Below, one piece after another: positions 4,541 through 6,356 of a stretch of 6,356 nucleotides of DNA; position 1 is the first letter of the stretch; each line of letters opens with the position of its first letter. The position numbers and the translations under genes are program-made. The DNA lies in contig USBP01000088.1 of the NCBI GenBank assembly GCA_900552985.1, forward strand, positions 1 through 6,356. The letters are read 5' to 3'. The notes beneath the pieces are model-generated. The model did not search any database and had not been told where the DNA came from. It saw nothing but the letters and a program-made list of their open reading frames with translations. This DNA comes from an uncultured Oscillospiraceae bacterium. Its GTDB lineage: Bacteria > Bacillota > Clostridia > Oscillospirales > Acutalibacteraceae.

Positions 4541-6318
4541 TGGACAACATGACGGGCCTCAAGCGCACGCATTATTGCGGTGAACTGCGTATGCAGGATG
4601 TGGGGGCGGCAGTGACGGTGTGCGGCTGGGTGCAGCGCCAGCGTGATCTCGGCGCGTTGATCTTCATTGATCTGCGCGACCGCACCGGTATCGTTCAGCT
4701 TGCCTTTGACGAGCAGACGGAGAAGGCGGTGTTTGACAAGGCGTTCGGGGCGCGCAGCGAATACGTGCTCATGGCCAGGGGCATCGTGCGCGAACGCTCC
4801 AGCAAAAACCCGGAGCTTCCCACCGGTGAGATCGAGATCGCGGTGGACGACCTGCGCGTGCTTGCGCAGAGCGAGACGCCGCCGTTTGAGATCATTGAGA
4901 ATTGCCCCACTGCGGAGCTGACGCGGCTGAAATACCGCTATCTTGACCTGCGCCGCCCGGATTTGCAGCGCAACATTTTGATGCGCCATAAGATTGCAAA
5001 GATCACGCGCGATTATTTTGATGAAAACGGCTTTATTGAAATTGAAACGCCGGTGCTTATTCGCTCCACGCCGGAGGGGGCGCGGGATTTTCTCGTTCCC
5101 AGCCGTCTGCACAACGGCTCGTTTTACGCTTTGCCGCAATCCCCGCAGCTTTATAAGCAGCTGTCCATGGTGGCAGGCTTTGACCGCTATATGCAGATTG
5201 CGCGCTGTTTCCGCGATGAGGACCTGCGGGCGGATCGTCAGCCGGAATTCACGCAGATCGATGTGGAGATGTCCTTTGTGGATATGGAGGATGTGCTCGC
5301 CATCGGCGAGGGTTATATGAAGCGCGTGTTTAAAGAGGCGCTGGGCGTTGATATCCCGCTCCCTCTGCCAAGACTTACCTATCAGGAGGCGATGGAGCGC
5401 TATGGCTCCGATAAGCCGGATACGCGTTTCGGGATGGAGCTCTATGATCTGACGGAACTTGTGCGGGGCTGCGGCTTCTCTGTCTTTTCCGGCGCTGTCG
5501 AAGGCGGCGGCACGGTGCGCGGCATCACGGCCAAGGGTGCAGCCAAAACGCTCACCCGCAAGGAGATCGACAAGCTCACGGAGTTTGTGCGCGGCATCGG
5601 CGCCAAGGGCCTCGCCTGGGCTCGCCTTACGCCGGACGGCGTAGCCTCCTCCTTTGCCAAATTCATGACGCAGGATGAGATGCAGGCGATCCTCGCCCGA
5701 GCCGGAGCGGAGACGGGTGACGTAGCGCTGATTGTGGCGGATACAGCGGTATCCCATGTGCTGCCGGTGCTGGGCGCGCTGCGCAATGAGGTGGCAAAGA
5801 AGCTCAATATCATTCCGCAGGATCAATATAATCTCCTCTGGATCACCGAATTCCCCTTCTTTGAATGGGATGAGGAGGCGAAAGCCTTTGTCGCCATGCA
5901 TCATCCCTTCACCGCGCCAATGGATGAGTGCTTGGAATATCTGGAGACTGATAAGGCCAATGTGCGCGCAAAGGCCTATGACTTGGTGCTTAATGGCATC
6001 GAGCTCTCCAGCGGATCGATCCGTATCACGGATCCAACGCTGCAAAGCCGCATCTTTTCTCTGCTCGGCCTGAGCGAGGAGGAGGCAAAGGCGAAGTTTG
6101 GCTACCTGCTCGATGCCTTCCGCTTTGGCGCGCCGCCGCATGGCGGCTTCGGCATTGGCCTCGACCGGCTGGTGATGCAGATGCTTCGTTGTGAAACGCT
6201 GCGGGATGTTGTGGCGTATCCGAAGGTGCAGAATGCGAGCGAGCCTATGACGGAGTGCCCCGCTCCGGTGGATGGGGCGCAGCTTCAGGAGCTTGGCATC
6301 GGCCTGATGGAAGGCTAA
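4540..6318 (+). CDS. aspS: Aspartyl-tRNA synthetase, bacterial type
   Basis: AspRS is a dimeric cytoplasmic class II enzyme charging tRNA-Asp with aspartate. The 592 residues match the bacterial type: an N-terminal OB-fold anticodon-binding domain (about 8-110) with GWVQRQRDLGALIFIDLRDR (29-48), catalytic core from about 125, QSPQLYKQL (200-208), motif 2 with CFRDEDLRADRQPEFTQIDV (223-242), the bacterial GAD insertion at about 295-415, and motif 3 GFGIGLDRLVM (536-546). The C-terminal VVAYPKVQNASEPMT is the usual ending. Leu37 is at the position where tRNA-Asp-only (discriminating) enzymes have Leu and enzymes that also charge tRNA-Asn have His, so a discriminating enzyme is predicted. ATG at 4540 follows GGAGG (4526-4530) by nine bases and shares one base with the hisS stop. 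The hisS-aspS order is typical of Firmicutes. The gene is complete and intact. Confidence 0.98.
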   Translation: MDNMTGLKRTHYCGELRMQDVGAAVTVCGWVQRQRDLGALIFIDLRDRTGIVQLAFDEQTEKAVFDKAFGARSEYVLMARGIVRERSSKNPELPTGEIEIAVDDLRVLAQSETPPFEIIENCPTAELTRLKYRYLDLRRPDLQRNILMRHKIAKITRDYFDENGFIEIETPVLIRSTPEGARDFLVPSRLHNGSFYALPQSPQLYKQLSMVAGFDRYMQIARCFRDEDLRADRQPEFTQIDVEMSFVDMEDVLAIGEGYMKRVFKEALGVDIPLPLPRLTYQEAMERYGSDKPDTRFGMELYDLTELVRGCGFSVFSGAVEGGGTVRGITAKGAAKTLTRKEIDKLTEFVRGIGAKGLAWARLTPDGVASSFAKFMTQDEMQAILARAGAETGDVALIVADTAVSHVLPVLGALRNEVAKKLNIIPQDQYNLLWITEFPFFEWDEEAKAFVAMHHPFTAPMDECLEYLETDKANVRAKAYDLVLNGIELSSGSIRITDPTLQSRIFSLLGLSEEEAKAKFGYLLDAFRFGAPPHGGFGIGLDRLVMQMLRCETLRDVVAYPKVQNASEPMTECPAPVDGAQLQELGIGLMEG

Positions 6319-6334
6319 ACAATTTGTGCGGAAA

Positions 6335-6356
6335 ATAAAAGGAAGCCCGTACCGCT
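6335..6356 (+). terminator. Possible 5' arm of a terminator after aspS (cut by window edge)
   Basis: After the aspS stop, 38 bases remain. They end with an A-rich run and AAAGGAAGCCCGTACCGC, which has the look of the left arm of a bidirectional intrinsic terminator: A-run, then a GC-rich arm. The matching arm and T-run would lie beyond the edge. AAGGA could instead be a ribosome binding site, but no start codon follows within the window at proper spacing. Confidence 0.25.

Noticed and set aside
4330..6141. A 603-codon open frame on the minus strand opposite aspS, and a 581-codon one (2714-4459) opposite hisS and the 3' end of lysR
   Set aside because: The translations have no recognisable domain, are rich in His, Arg, Ala and Leu as expected for antisense of GC-biased codons, and lie opposite highly conserved synthetase genes. 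The second also runs through the hisS control region.
1..6356. tRNA or rRNA genes, CRISPR arrays, insertion sequences, toxin-antitoxin pairs, phage or defence genes
   Set aside because: None was recognised on either strand; no direct-repeat array or transposase-like motif was seen, and the genes present are ordinary regulators, a transporter and two synthetases.

Overview
The window most resembles chromosomal DNA of a moderately GC-rich member of the Clostridia (Firmicutes/Bacillota). The reasons are a tightly joined hisS-aspS pair, strong AGGAGG-type ribosome binding sites before every gene, a histidyl-tRNA synthetase with the cysteine-rich insertion I associate with clostridial enzymes, and a MarR regulator plus half-size ABC exporter arrangement common in that group. 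No species can be named from the sequence alone.

Layout. Positions 1-1776 hold a leftward operon: a MarR-family regulator (1327-1776) followed, with a 4-base overlap, by the first 443 codons of an ABC exporter half-transporter (1330 to beyond the left edge). Positions 1777-1978 are a divergent control region with overlapping back-to-back promoter candidates and several inverted repeats. A rightward LysR-family regulator (1979-2902) follows, best started at a TTG codon. Positions 2903-3190 are non-coding: a weak terminator candidate for the lysR gene, a dyad, a weak promoter candidate and a structured leader. The rest is hisS (3191-4540) and aspS (4540-6318), overlapping by one base, then 38 bases that may begin a terminator.

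How the genes work together. The MarR protein probably represses its own operon and is relieved by a ligand that the exporter, likely a heterodimer with a second half-transporter encoded further left, pumps out. The LysR protein is read divergently from the same control region, and the two -35 candidates overlap, so the two transcription units may exclude or influence each other. HisS and AspS charge tRNAs with histidine and aspartate; they are housekeeping and unrelated in function to the left half.

I found no mobile element, CRISPR array, RNA gene or clearly new system. The parts worth a second look are regulatory: the dense palindromes at 1813-1949 and the hisS leader, which folds into hairpins but shows no T-box.
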